A stretch of DNA of 64,000 bases from Dyella_A sp035685805 (GCF_035685805.1 NZ_DASSAB010000038.1:124001-188000); one strand, 5' to 3'. Shown: positions 8,210-17,123, counted from the first letter of the stretch. Notes: generated by a model not told the origin, from the sequence alone. A program made the numbers and translations.

Positions 8210-9735
8210 GGGGCGCTCCGTGCGGCCGTGTTTTTTCGAGGTGCGGCGCGCGCGGCGGGCGCGGCATCGCTGGCGCTGCGCCACAGGTGCATCACCGCAT
8301 AGGCGCGCCACGGTCGCCACGCCTCGGCCACGGCGATCAGCGCGCGCGTGCTCAGCGGATCGCCGTCGCCGGCGGCGACCCGGCGCAGGATCAGGTCCGC
8401 CGCGGGAAACGCATCGGGATGGCTCAGCGCACGCATCGCCATGTAGTGCGCGGTCCATTCGCCGATGCCCGGCAGCGCCACCCAGCGCGCCACGAATTCC
8501 TCCATCGACTGGCCGCTGCGAAAGTCCACCCGGCCCTCCAGCAGTGCACGCGCCACGCCGCGGATGGTGTCGGCGCGGGCGCCGGTCACGCCGATGTCGC
8601 GCAGGTCCGCGTCGACCAGCCGCGCGGGCGTGGGGAACAGCCGGTCCAGCCCGGGCAGGGTGGGCCCCGCCAGCGGCTCGCCCCAGCGCTGCACGATGCG
8701 CGACGCCAGCGTGCGCGCAGCCGCCACGCTCACCTGCTGGCCGAGCACCGCGCGCACCGCGATCTCGAATCCGTCCCAGCCGCCGGGCAGGCGCAAGCCG
8801 GGCCGCTTGCGCAGCAGCGGCCGCAGCACCGGGTGCGCCTGCAGCGTGGCGCTGATTGTTGCCGGGTCCGCGTCCAGGTCGAACATCCGCCGCAGCCGCG
8901 TCACCACCGGCAGCAGTTGCGCGGGCTGGGGCGCGTGCACTTCCAGCTTCAGCGCGTGCTCGTCGCCCGGCCACGCGCTCAGCCGCAACCAGCCCGGTGC
9001 ATCCGCGCTGCCGAACACGCGGGCATAGGCGTGCGCGTCCACCTGCTCCACGCCCGGCAGCGCGCGGGTGCGCAGAAACGTCAGCAGCGCGTCGAAGTCA
9101 TACGGCGGGCGATAGCCAAGCCGCAGCACCAGCGCATCGCCGCCACCGGCGCGCGGCTGCCGGCGCAGCTCGCGCGGCGTGATGCGGTTGGCCTGCGCGA
9201 ATGCGGCGTCGAACCGGCGCAGGCTGCCGAAGCCCGCTGCCAGCGCCACTTCGGTGACCGGCAGCGCGGTCTCGGTCAGCAATTGCTTGGCGAACAACAG
9301 CCGCCGCGTGGTGTGCACGTCGATCGGCGGCGCGCCCAGATGCTCCACGAACAGCCGGCGCAGCTGCCGCGCGCTCACGCCCACGCGCGCGGCCAGTTCT
9401 TCCAGCGAGTGATCGGCCAGCAGGCCCGCCTCGATCCAGTCCAGCGCGCGGCTCACCAGGTGTTCTCCGTGGCGCCATGCGCTGGTGCCCGGCGCCAGCT
9501 CGGGCCGGCAGCGCAGGCAGGGGCGAAAACCCGCCGCCTCGGCCGCCGCCGCGCTGGCGTAGTAGCGCACGTTGCCCGGCTTGGGCGATGGCGCCGGGCA
9601 CACCGGGCGGCAGTAGATGCGGGTGCTGGTGACGGCGGTGAAGAACAGCCCGTCGAAGCGCGCATCGCGGCTCAGGCGCGCCTGCTCGCAGGTGCGCGCA
9701 TCGGGCAAGGCGGCAGGGTGGGCGGCAGGCGACAT
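8206..9735 (-). CDS. alkA: Ada-type regulator fused to AlkA DNA-3-methyladenine glycosylase II
   Basis: 509 residues. Residues 1-80 are an Ada N-terminal zinc domain with C42, C46, C73 and C76, spaced exactly as in E. coli Ada (the first Cys accepts methyl from phosphotriesters). Next is an AraC-type helix-turn-helix (about 95-190), then AlkA N-terminal and HhH-GPD domains (about 200-490) with LPGIGEWTAHYMAMRA and the following catalytic Asp in FPAADLIL. This links sensing of methylation damage with excision of alkylated bases. The C-terminal methyltransferase function of Ada is supplied by the downstream coupled ogt gene. Probably self-activating after methylation (family inference). Confidence 0.93.
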   Translation of the reverse strand: MSPAAHPAALPDARTCEQARLSRDARFDGLFFTAVTSTRIYCRPVCPAPSPKPGNVRYYASAAAAEAAGFRPCLRCRPELAPGTSAWRHGEHLVSRALDWIEAGLLADHSLEELAARVGVSARQLRRLFVEHLGAPPIDVHTTRRLLFAKQLLTETALPVTEVALAAGFGSLRRFDAAFAQANRITPRELRRQPRAGGGDALVLRLGYRPPYDFDALLTFLRTRALPGVEQVDAHAYARVFGSADAPGWLRLSAWPGDEHALKLEVHAPQPAQLLPVVTRLRRMFDLDADPATISATLQAHPVLRPLLRKRPGLRLPGGWDGFEIAVRAVLGQQVSVAAARTLASRIVQRWGEPLAGPTLPGLDRLFPTPARLVDADLRDIGVTGARADTIRGVARALLEGRVDFRSGQSMEEFVARWVALPGIGEWTAHYMAMRALSHPDAFPAADLILRRVAAGDGDPLSTRALIAVAEAWRPWRAYAVMHLWRSASDAAPAARAAPRKNTAARSAP

Positions 9736-10028
9736 GGCGGCAGGCTAGCACTGCATCCGGCCACCGGACTCGCCGTTTTCGGACAGGGATGCCGGGGCTG
9801 TGGGAAGGGGCTTCTCAACGCGTGGCGAGCCTTCCACGTCGGCTTGGTGCACCCACGCGCGGGGCGACCAATCCAGCTTGAGCGCTTCGCGCTGATCTGC
9901 CCGGCCTGCACCGCGTGTGCGCACCGGTCAGGCGCCGCCACCTCTCGACCGTGCGCCCTGAGCGTGGGCGCCCCGCGCCGAACTCGAGCGTCCCGGAACG
10001 GCCTGCCGGCCGCCCGTCCCACACCCGA

Positions 10029-10523
10029 CTACAGCCCGGGCGGGCACTGCGCATCCACGCCCCGCGCAAATGCCGCCAGCTCCGCCGCCGCCGCCAGGCG
10101 CCCCTCGTCACCACCATCGAACTGCACCCGCCACGCCCCGTCCCGCCCGCGCCGCCACAGCGTGCTGAAGTGCCCGAGCGAGGTGTGCGCCGTTTCATCC
10201 TTGCCGTGCGTGGTGAGCACGTATGGGCCGCTGGACAGTGCCAGCCGGCCGTCCGCACTCAGCACCACGTGCGCCGGTTGCCAGTCCAGTTGCACGGCCT
10301 TGCCGGCCACGATCGGCGCCCACGCCGCGGCAATCGCCGCCGCCCCGCGCACCGGATGCGCACCGTTGACGTCGAACACCGCGTCATCGGCAAGGAACGT
10401 GCGGAACGCGGCCGCGTCGTGGCTGCGCACGCTGCGTGCGAACGCCTGTTCGCGTTGCCATACCTGGCAGGCGGGGGACGGCGCGGCCGTCGCGGTCATC
10501 AGCAGGGCAGCGAGCAGGATCAT
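10029..10523 (-). CDS. Secreted NTF2-like/DUF4440 protein
   Basis: 164 residues with a short signal peptide (about 1-18), then a SnoaL/DUF4440-like alpha+beta fold: early helix with WQREQAFARSVRSHDAAAF, FLADDAVFDVNG, and late strands HTSLGHFSTLWRRGRDGAWRVQFD. Such domains serve as small enzymes or ligand-binding proteins; no catalytic residue can be assigned. Both neighbours on this strand look unrelated. Confidence 0.75.
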   Translation of the reverse strand: MILLAALLMTATAAPSPACQVWQREQAFARSVRSHDAAAFRTFLADDAVFDVNGAHPVRGAAAIAAAWAPIVAGKAVQLDWQPAHVVLSADGRLALSSGPYVLTTHGKDETAHTSLGHFSTLWRRGRDGAWRVQFDGGDEGRLAAAAELAAFARGVDAQCPPGL

Positions 10524-10604
10524 TGGCCAAGCTCCATGGGCGGTAGGCGCCGGAGCATCCGCGCGCCGCGCGGCCGCCGCCAGTGCCGGGCGATGCGCGG
10601 CCGC

Positions 10605-11045
10605 TCAGGCGTCGATCGCGGCGTCGCGGGTCTCGTTGTCCGGAAACGCCATGAACACGAAGAACGGCGTGCCCCGCGCGTGCCAGGCCTGCGCCATCGC
10701 GGTGAGCGCATCGCGGGTGGCGGCGTACACCACCGGCGCGGCGCGGCTGAGATCCACCGCGTGGTCGATCAGCAGCACGCGCCCGGCATCGTCGCCACCG
10801 TGCGCGCGCAGTGCGCCGTCCAGCTGCAGCCACGACTCCATCGCGCCCGCCGGCAAGCCGGCGCTCGCGGCAATCCGCTGCACCACCGCCGCCACGTCGG
10901 CGCAGCCGCGCAGGTCCACCCGCGTCAGCAGCAGGCCGGCGCGTTCGGCATCAGCGGCCAGCGTCACCGGGTCGTCCGGGTCCACGCGATACACGCCGTC
11001 GCGGCCGGCGTCGTGCAGATCGATACCCAGCACCCTGGTGGTCAT
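10605..11045 (-). CDS. Conserved hypothetical protein
   Basis: 146 residues, acidic, no signal peptide or membrane segment. It reads as a compact alpha/beta protein (MTTRVLGIDLHDAGRDGVYR at the start, TPFFVFMAFPDNETRD near the end). The coding bias is strong and consistent throughout. I do not recognise the family. It is divergent from the DUF3429 gene. Function unknown. Confidence 0.6.
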   Translation of the reverse strand: MTTRVLGIDLHDAGRDGVYRVDPDDPVTLAADAERAGLLLTRVDLRGCADVAAVVQRIAASAGLPAGAMESWLQLDGALRAHGGDDAGRVLLIDHAVDLSRAAPVVYAATRDALTAMAQAWHARGTPFFVFMAFPDNETRDAAIDA

Positions 11046-11199
11046 GGCGTTCTCCGTCGACAGGTCAGCGCCCGATGATGCGCCCACCGCGCCAGCGCGG
11101 CCAGGCGCGCCGCCGCGACAGCGTGACCGCTTGGGCCACCCGCGCGCTTGCGCCATCATCGCCCCGCTGCCGGCGCGGTGCCGGCGAAGGAGCCACGCC

Positions 11200-11634
11200 A
11201 TGACCGACCGCCTCAATCCGCCACTGCCGCGCGGCATGCTCGTGCTGGGCTGGAGCGGCGTGCTGCCGTTCGCACTGGCGCTGGTCGCCGCGTTCGTGTG
11301 GCCGGCGTGGGCGGGCTTTGCGGCTGCGGTGTTCGTCTCCTACGGCGCGGTGATCCTGAGCTTTCTCGGCGGCGCGCGCTGGGGCCGCGGGCTGGCGGGC
11401 GGCGTGTCGCCGCTTCGCTTCGTGGAGGCGGTGATGCCCAGCCTGATCGGCTTCTCCGCACTGCTCCTGCTGCACGCGCCGCTGTATGCGCTGGCGCTGC
11501 TCGCCGCCGGCTTCGCGATCTGGCTGGTGATCGACCAGCGCGATCCGCTGTGGACCGCGCCGTACCGGCGCATGCGCCTGGGGATAAGCGTGGTGGTGCT
11601 GGCATTGCACGCGGGCTGGCTGGCGCTGGTGTAA
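11200..11634 (+). CDS. DUF3429 family inner-membrane protein
   Basis: 144 residues with about four to five membrane segments (starts near residues 13, 38, 76, 92 and 122). The conserved DUF3429 features are present: LGWSGVLPF at the start, VSYGAVILSFLGGARWG in the middle and RMRLGISVVV at the end. The start at 11200 has AAGGAG seven bases upstream. The family's function is unknown. It converges with chrA with a gap of only 6 bp. Confidence 0.85.
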   Translation: MTDRLNPPLPRGMLVLGWSGVLPFALALVAAFVWPAWAGFAAAVFVSYGAVILSFLGGARWGRGLAGGVSPLRFVEAVMPSLIGFSALLLLHAPLYALALLAAGFAIWLVIDQRDPLWTAPYRRMRLGISVVVLALHAGWLALV

Positions 11635-11640
11635 CGCCAC

Positions 11641-12864
11641 TCATCGCACGCCCAGCGCCAGCGGCGCCATCGCCGCCAGCACGCACCACGCCACCGCCAG
11701 CAGCGCGGGCCACCGGGCACGCAGCAGCGCAAACGCCATCAGCGCGATCAGTACGTCCGCCACGCCGCGGATCGCGCCGATGGCGACCGGGTTCACCAGC
11801 GCCGCAGCGAGCAGGCCAACCACCACGGCATTCACGCCCGCCAGCGCGCGCGTCGCGTCGGTACGCTGGCCCAGCGTGCGCCAGAACGGCAGCGTTCCCG
11901 ATACCAGCAACAATCCCGGCGCAAAGATGCCTGCCAGCGCCACCAGTGCGCCGGCTACGCCGCCCATGTCGCCGGGCAGCCGCGCACCGAGAAACGCCGA
12001 CAGCGAAAACATCGGCCCCGGCACCGCCTGTGCGGCGCCATAGCCGGCGAGAAAAGTGGCGTTGTCCAGCCAGCCCGCATCCACCACTGCCGTCTTCAGC
12101 AGCGGCAACACCACGTGGCCGCCACCGAACACCAGCGCACCGGCGCGATAGAACGCCGCCGCCACTCGCCCCAGCGGCGGCAGCCCGGGCATCAGCAGGG
12201 CCGTGCCCAGCCCCAGCACGAACACGCCCAGCAGCCACGTGCCCGCACGGTGGCCGTAGCCCAGCGCAAACGTTTCGCCCTGTCGCGCCGTCACGTCGCG
12301 GCACAGCCACGGCCCCAGCAGCGCGCCGCTCGCCACCACCACCAGCTGCATCCACGCCGCGCCGCTCCACAGCGTCAGTGCCGCGGCGGCCAGTGCCATG
12401 GCGCGACGTGGCCCGTCCGGCGCAAGCGTGCGCCCCATGCCCAGCACGCCGTGCAGCACCACCGCCACCGCCACCAGCTTCAACCCGTGCAGCAGCGCCA
12501 GCCCCCACGCGTCGTCCAGCGTGCGGCTGGCCAGCGCAAACGCGAACATCGCCAGCGCCGAGGGCAGCGTAAAGCCCACAAACGCGGCCACTCCGCCCAG
12601 CCACCCCGCACGCAGCAGGCCGATCGAAAAGCCGAGCTGGCTGCTCGCCGGCCCCGGCAGAAACTGGCTCAGCGCCAGCAGCTGGCCGAAGTGTTCTTCA
12701 TCCAGCCAGCGCCGCCGCTGCACGAACGTGCGACGGAAATAGCCGATGTGCGCCACCGGGCCACCGAACGAGGTGAGCCCCAGCATCACGAAGGCCGCCA
12801 GCACCTCGCCCGCGGCGGCAAGCCGGCGAGTTGGCATGGGCGGGCGGGCAGGGGTCACGGACAT
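11641..12864 (-). CDS. chrA: ChrA-family chromate transporter
   Basis: 407 residues, a two-domain (long-chain) CHR protein with about 10-12 membrane segments. Both CHR halves carry the diagnostic motifs: FGGPVAHIGYFRRTF and LSQFLPGPASSQLGF in the first, VFGGGHVVLPLL and AQAVPGPMFSLSAFLG in the second. Family members export chromate, and sulfate can be a substrate analogue. No chrB regulator is nearby, so chromate resistance is likely but not proven. Confidence 0.92.
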   Translation of the reverse strand: MSVTPARPPMPTRRLAAAGEVLAAFVMLGLTSFGGPVAHIGYFRRTFVQRRRWLDEEHFGQLLALSQFLPGPASSQLGFSIGLLRAGWLGGVAAFVGFTLPSALAMFAFALASRTLDDAWGLALLHGLKLVAVAVVLHGVLGMGRTLAPDGPRRAMALAAAALTLWSGAAWMQLVVVASGALLGPWLCRDVTARQGETFALGYGHRAGTWLLGVFVLGLGTALLMPGLPPLGRVAAAFYRAGALVFGGGHVVLPLLKTAVVDAGWLDNATFLAGYGAAQAVPGPMFSLSAFLGARLPGDMGGVAGALVALAGIFAPGLLLVSGTLPFWRTLGQRTDATRALAGVNAVVVGLLAAALVNPVAIGAIRGVADVLIALMAFALLRARWPALLAVAWCVLAAMAPLALGVR

Positions 12865-12888
12865 GGCTGCGCATCATGGCCGATCGTG

Positions 12889-12925
12889 CTGCGGCATGGC
12901 TGCGGCATGGCTGCGGCATGGCTGC
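12889..12925. repeat. 11-bp tandem repeat (CTGCGGCATGG), about three and a third copies
   Basis: Perfect tandem repeats lie in the spacer between divergent chrA and hutU, about 85 bp before the hutU ATG. They could affect spacing of promoter elements or simply be slippage-prone. Confidence 0.85.
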
Positions 12926-13010
12926 GGTCGCTGCCGATGCCGCACTGCCGCTTTCCGCATGTGAACGCGCTCGCCACAATCGGGTTTTCCCTTTGGCTGG
13001 TTGCACGCCC

Positions 13011-14681
13011 ATGAACGCCCCCACCCGCATCGACACCACCCGCACCATCCGCGCGCCGCGCGGCACCGAGCTCAGCTGCAAGAGCTGGCTCACCGAGGCG
13101 CCGTTCCGCATGCTGCAGAACAACCTCGACCCCGAGGTGGCCGAGAACCCGGCCGAGCTGGTGGTGTACGGCGGCATCGGCCGCGCCGCGCGCAACTGGG
13201 AGTGCTTCGACGCCATCCTGCGTAGCCTGCGCGAACTCAACGACGACGAGACCCTGCTGGTGCAGTCCGGCAAGCCGGTGGGCGTGTTCCGCACCCACGC
13301 CGACGCGCCGCGCGTGCTCATCGCCAACTCCAACCTGGTGCCGCACTGGGCCACCTGGGAGCACTTCAACGAGCTCGATAAGAAGGGCCTGATGATGTAC
13401 GGCCAGATGACCGCCGGCAGCTGGATCTACATCGGCTCGCAGGGCATCGTGCAGGGCACCTACGAAACCTTCGTGGAGATGGGCCGCCAGCACTACGGCG
13501 GCAACCTCACCGGAAAGTGGATCCTCACCGCGGGCCTGGGCGGCATGGGCGGCGCGCAGCCGCTGGCCGCCACCCTGGCCGGCGCCAGCAGCCTCAACAT
13601 CGAGTGCCAGCAGAAGAGCATCGACTTCCGCCTGAAGACCCGCTACGTCGACGAGCAGGCCACGGACCTCGACGACGCGCTGGCGCGCATCGCCAAATAC
13701 ACCGCCGCCGGCGAAGCCAAATCCATCGCGCTGCTTGGCAACGCCGCGGATGTGCTGCCGGAACTGGTCAAGCGCGGCGTGCGCCCCGATGCCGTCACCG
13801 ACCAGACCAGCGCGCACGACCCCGTCAACGGCTACCTGCCGCAGGGCTGGACGGTGGAGCAGTGGTTCGAGCGCCGCAAGAGCGACCCGGCCGGCACCGC
13901 CAAGGCCGCCAAGCAGTCGATGAAGGTGCACGTGGAGGCCATGCTCGCCTTCCACGCTAAGGGAATCCCCACCTTCGACTACGGCAACAACATCCGCCAG
14001 ATGGCCAAAGACGAAGGCTGCGCCGACGCGTTCGCGTTCCCCGGCTTCGTGCCCGCCTTCGTGCGCCCGCTGTTCTGCCGCGGCATCGGCCCGTTCCGCT
14101 GGGTGGCGCTCTCCGGCGACCCGGAAGACATCTACAAGACCGACCAAAAAGTGAAGGAGCTGATCCCCGACGACGCCCACCTGCACCGCTGGCTGGACAT
14201 GGCCCGCGAACGCATCAGCTTCCAGGGCCTGCCGGCGCGCATCTGCTGGGTGGGGCTGGGCCTGCGTGACAAGCTCGGGCTGGCGTTCAACGCCATGGTG
14301 CGCAACGGCGAGCTGAAGGCGCCGGTGGTGATCGGACGCGATCATCTGGATTCGGGCTCGGTGGCGTCACCGAACCGGGAGACCGAGGCGATGAAGGACG
14401 GTTCGGATGCGGTGTCGGATTGGCCGTTGCTCAATGCGATGTTGAACGTGGCCGGCGGCGCGACGTGGGTGTCGCTGCATCATGGGGGTGGGGTGGGGAT
14501 GGGGTATTCGCAGCACTCGGGGGTGGTGATTGTTTGCGATGGGTCGAAAGAGGCGGATGAGAGGATTTCGCGGGTGTTGTGGAATGATCCTGCTTCAGGG
14601 GTGATGCGGCATGCGGATGCGGGGTATGAGGTGGCGGTGGACTGGGCGCGGGAGCAGGGGTTGAAGTTGCCGATGATTTAG
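13011..14681 (+). CDS. hutU: Urocanate hydratase
   Basis: 556 residues, full family length. It converts urocanate to 4-imidazolone-5-propionate, the second step of histidine breakdown, with tightly bound NAD+. Visible motifs: the N-terminal YGGIGRAARNW, the dinucleotide site TAGLGGMGGAQPLA, the catalytic-Cys region FCRGIGPFRWVALSGD, and SLHHGGGVGMGYSQHSG. hutH, hutI and hutG are not within the window, so the gene stands alone here. Codon use changes near 14350: upstream Gly codons are nearly all GGC, downstream GGG and T-ending codons become common, hinting at a recombined 3' end. The ATG at 13011 matches the family N-terminus. Confidence 0.97.
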   Translation: MNAPTRIDTTRTIRAPRGTELSCKSWLTEAPFRMLQNNLDPEVAENPAELVVYGGIGRAARNWECFDAILRSLRELNDDETLLVQSGKPVGVFRTHADAPRVLIANSNLVPHWATWEHFNELDKKGLMMYGQMTAGSWIYIGSQGIVQGTYETFVEMGRQHYGGNLTGKWILTAGLGGMGGAQPLAATLAGASSLNIECQQKSIDFRLKTRYVDEQATDLDDALARIAKYTAAGEAKSIALLGNAADVLPELVKRGVRPDAVTDQTSAHDPVNGYLPQGWTVEQWFERRKSDPAGTAKAAKQSMKVHVEAMLAFHAKGIPTFDYGNNIRQMAKDEGCADAFAFPGFVPAFVRPLFCRGIGPFRWVALSGDPEDIYKTDQKVKELIPDDAHLHRWLDMARERISFQGLPARICWVGLGLRDKLGLAFNAMVRNGELKAPVVIGRDHLDSGSVASPNRETEAMKDGSDAVSDWPLLNAMLNVAGGATWVSLHHGGGVGMGYSQHSGVVIVCDGSKEADERISRVLWNDPASGVMRHADAGYEVAVDWAREQGLKLPMI

Positions 14682-14891
14682 GCGCTGTAGCAGGGGATTG
14701 AAAATCCCATGTTACGGTCTACAGCTGTCTCAAACTCAAGCGGATGACACTTGGCAGGCAGGAGTCCTTGGACGCGTGCACCCTGACAGCCTGCCCATGA
14801 CCAGCCTTTGATCATGCAGCGCGTTTCACGCTGCGGTATGTTCAGCATCCACCGTCTCAGTTTCGGCAAGGGAAGCTCGTAGGGGGCAAAC

Positions 14892-15479
14892 ATGAGTCAG
14901 GTGAAGCTACATATAGATCTTTCTAAAGGAATCATCGATGTGGAAGGCTCGGAAGCTTTTGTCCGGGCAATCTACGACGACTTCAAGGATCGGATCCCCA
15001 GCGACGCAGGCCAACGATCGCCATCCGGCGAAGGAGCGGGAGGTGGACACGATCGCTCCGAAGTTAAAGATGTTCTTGGTGAGCAACCCTTAGGCTCAGC
15101 CGCGAAGAAAACAAAAGTGAAGAGCAAGGGTAGTAAGGAAAGCTACTCGGTCGTTAAGGATTTGAACCTGACGAGCCCAACGCACGGTCGACTAAGGGAC
15201 TTCTTCGCGAAATATGAAGTCAAGACTGCTCCGGACCACAACCTAATTTTCGTCTACTTCATGCAGCATAAGCTGGGAATCACGGGCATCACGCCAGCAC
15301 ATCTCTATACATGCTACCGCGCCGTGGAAGCGAAAGTTCCTGGCGCACTTCGCCAAAGCGCATTTAACACGGCAAAGAGAAAGGGCTGGCTCGACACGTC
15401 GGACATGGATGATATTCGTGTCACGACACCGGGCGAGAACTACATGCTCCACGACTTCCCTAAGAAGGCCGCTAAGTAA
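14892..15479 (+). CDS. Uncharacterised protein with N-terminal strand/helix module and winged-helix-like C-terminus (operon partner A)
   Basis: 195 residues. Residues 1-36 form a compact module (VKLHIDLSKGIIDVEG, then EAFVRAIYDDFKD), 37-85 a polar Lys/Ser/Gly-rich linker, and 95-190 a helical domain that resembles a winged helix (LRDFFAKYEV, IFVYFMQHKLGI, LYTCYRAVEAKVP, FNTAKRKGWLD, VTTPGENYML). The same layout recurs at the N-terminus of the next protein, which suggests a shared fold. The stop TAA overlaps the next ATG by one base (TAATG), so the pair is translationally coupled. The codons are less GC-biased than in flanking housekeeping genes, a sign of transfer. No named family recognised. 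Confidence 0.7.
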   Translation: MSQVKLHIDLSKGIIDVEGSEAFVRAIYDDFKDRIPSDAGQRSPSGEGAGGGHDRSEVKDVLGEQPLGSAAKKTKVKSKGSKESYSVVKDLNLTSPTHGRLRDFFAKYEVKTAPDHNLIFVYFMQHKLGITGITPAHLYTCYRAVEAKVPGALRQSAFNTAKRKGWLDTSDMDDIRVTTPGENYMLHDFPKKAAK

Positions 15480-16240
15480 TGACGTCAAAACTCGAGGCCT
15501 TTGCTGCGCAGATTCCCGATGTCGGGCAAAGGACTAAGTCGGAACTCGTGAGCTACTTTGCCTACTACCTTACGGTCATCGAGGGACAGGGCGACACGAC
15601 TGCGACTAAGGTTGACGAGTGCTTTGCAAAACTTCGCATTCCACCCTATTCGAATATCAGAGCGTTGCTAAGCGCAAAGAGCAAGAGAGGGAAAGGGCAG
15701 TCCTTCATTCGCACAAAGACTGGCTATCACTTGACACGTGAGGCTCAGACTGAGGTGCAGCAAAAACTGCACTCCGGCCCAGCAAAAGTCGAAACAAGTA
15801 TTTTGCTTAGAGATCTTCTCCCGAAGATTTCGGACCCAACGGAACGATCTTTCCTCCAAGAAGCGATCGACTGCTATGAGATCGGTGCTCGGAGGGCGGC
15901 GATCTTGATGACATGGCTTCTCAGTCTTAGCCATCTTTATCAGCACGTCCTCAAGCACAAGCTCAGCGAATTCAACGCTGCTCTAGTTGCCGACAAAGGC
16001 GTGAAGCTTTCAGCAATTACGAATATCGACGACTTTGCAGAGATCTCTAAGGAAGTGAAGCTAATCGAGTTACTCCGAGCCTCGAAGGTAATCTCGAACG
16101 ATGTGCGGAAGATCCTTGATACGAAGCTCGGTATCCGAAACAGCGCCGCACATCCCGCGAATGTTTCGATTTCGGAGGTCAAGGCGACCGATTTTATCAT
16201 CGACCTAATCGAGAATGTCGTTCTTAAGTACTCCGCTTAA
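15479..16240 (+). CDS. Uncharacterised winged-helix protein with HEPN-like C-terminus (operon partner B)
   Basis: 253 residues. Residues 18-95 resemble the winged-helix-like region of partner A (LVSYFAYYLTVI, KVDECFAKLRIP, RTKTGYHLTREA). Residues 105-250 are all-helical: FLQEAIDCYEIGARRAAILM is typical of the first helices of HEPN/DUF4145-like domains, and GIRNSAAHP holds R220 and H225 in the Rx4H spacing of HEPN ribonucleases. HEPN domains are RNases or nucleotide-binding modules common in toxin-antitoxin and anti-phage systems. Coupling to partner A and the accessory setting suggest a two-protein defence or toxin-regulator unit (inference). RNase activity is not shown by sequence alone. Confidence 0.7.
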   Translation: MTSKLEAFAAQIPDVGQRTKSELVSYFAYYLTVIEGQGDTTATKVDECFAKLRIPPYSNIRALLSAKSKRGKGQSFIRTKTGYHLTREAQTEVQQKLHSGPAKVETSILLRDLLPKISDPTERSFLQEAIDCYEIGARRAAILMTWLLSLSHLYQHVLKHKLSEFNAALVADKGVKLSAITNIDDFAEISKEVKLIELLRASKVISNDVRKILDTKLGIRNSAAHPANVSISEVKATDFIIDLIENVVLKYSA

Positions 16241-16268
16241 CAGAGGAGTCAAGACCGCAAGTTAACCG

Positions 16269-16323
16269 GGTCGGGTTAACTTATGCCGCATGATTGAAGC
16301 GGTCGCCTGGCTTGGGCTCTGCT
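16269..16323. repeat. 55-bp direct repeat, copy 1 (left of the UDG-like cassette)
   Basis: Matches 17513-17567 with about seven mismatches over 55 bp; shared blocks include TGATTGAAGCG and CTGGCTTGGGCTCTGCT. A REP-like half site (GAGTCAGGTTCACTTTTC) follows directly at 16331-16348. The two copies bracket a 1.2-kb segment with the UDG-like gene and its small neighbour. Confidence 0.85.
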
Positions 16324-16415
16324 CAAAACGGAGTCAGGTTCACTTTTCTGGCCTTCGGCAGTGATTCTGACTTACGGGGTATTCATAAGACTTTCAGCGC
16401 AACAGGGGTGGAACG

Positions 16416-17123
16416 TTGAACAAGCATGAAAAGCTGTTGGAGCTCGTTAAAAAGAGGCGCCAGCCCGACATCCTTCCGCAATATGCGCGGCTGGCCGATT
16501 ACGCCGACGGTGCTTTTGACAGGGATTGCAATTTTGTCTCTCCCTATTCCAAGGGCGCGCATAACATCAACGCAGACGTGATGATTATGCTCCAGGACTG
16601 GAGTTCGGATAATGCATTGCGGCGTAGTGGCGGACCAAGTGAACTGGGGCGCGATCCCAATCTTCCGACCAACAGGACGCTCGACAGGTTATTGAGGGAC
16701 GCAATGGGGCTGAAGTTGGAAGATACTTACGCCACTAACTTGTTTCCTTTCATCAAGGGCCGCGGCTTATCCGCCCGTTTTCCTTTTGCGGATCTCGTGC
16801 TCGCGGCAAACGAATTCGCTTTACCGCAGATCAGGATTGTTGCGCCCAAGCTCGTCATCTGCCTCGGCAAGAACACCTTCAATGCTATTCATGTCGCGGC
16901 CTCTCAGGGCAGATTGACGCACGGGGCGGAACGCTGCCACACCATGGAAGATGCGATCAATGCAGCGTTCACTGTTGAATTGGAGGGGCGCAAGGTAGCC
17001 ATCTGGGCGCAAGCCCACACTGGGGCTTGGGGGCAAAGCAATCGCAACAAGGGCGCTCCGGGCCGCACGTCCGGGGACTGGGTGAAAATGAGCCGCAGCG
17101 TTGGCTTGCTCGCCGCGCGTTGA
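16416..17123 (+). CDS. Uracil-DNA glycosylase superfamily protein
   Basis: 235 residues from a TTG start at 16416 with AGGGGTGG upstream. The order of motifs fits a UDG-like fold: ADVMIMLQDWSS (about 53-64), TNRTLDRLL (85-93), YATNLFPFIK (105-114), PKLVICLGKNTFNAI (144-158) and AQAHTGAWGQ (198-207) at the place of the HPS-type loop. The usual catalytic Asp/Asn of family 1 is not evident, so it may be a divergent branch acting on another lesion or base. The next gene starts 8 bp downstream. The pair lies between 55-bp direct repeats, which suggests movement as a cassette. Confidence 0.72.
   Translation: MNKHEKLLELVKKRRQPDILPQYARLADYADGAFDRDCNFVSPYSKGAHNINADVMIMLQDWSSDNALRRSGGPSELGRDPNLPTNRTLDRLLRDAMGLKLEDTYATNLFPFIKGRGLSARFPFADLVLAANEFALPQIRIVAPKLVICLGKNTFNAIHVAASQGRLTHGAERCHTMEDAINAAFTVELEGRKVAIWAQAHTGAWGQSNRNKGAPGRTSGDWVKMSRSVGLLAAR

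Noticed and set aside
7975..11634. A 1219-codon open frame on the + strand
   Set aside because: It lies antisense to ogt, the Ada-AlkA gene and others, and has Arg/Ala/Pro-rich low-complexity translation typical of a GC-rich shadow. Only its last 145 codons (DUF3429, from 11200) are real.
13011..14681. A hut operon
   Set aside because: Only hutU is present; neighbours are chrA and an unrelated operon.
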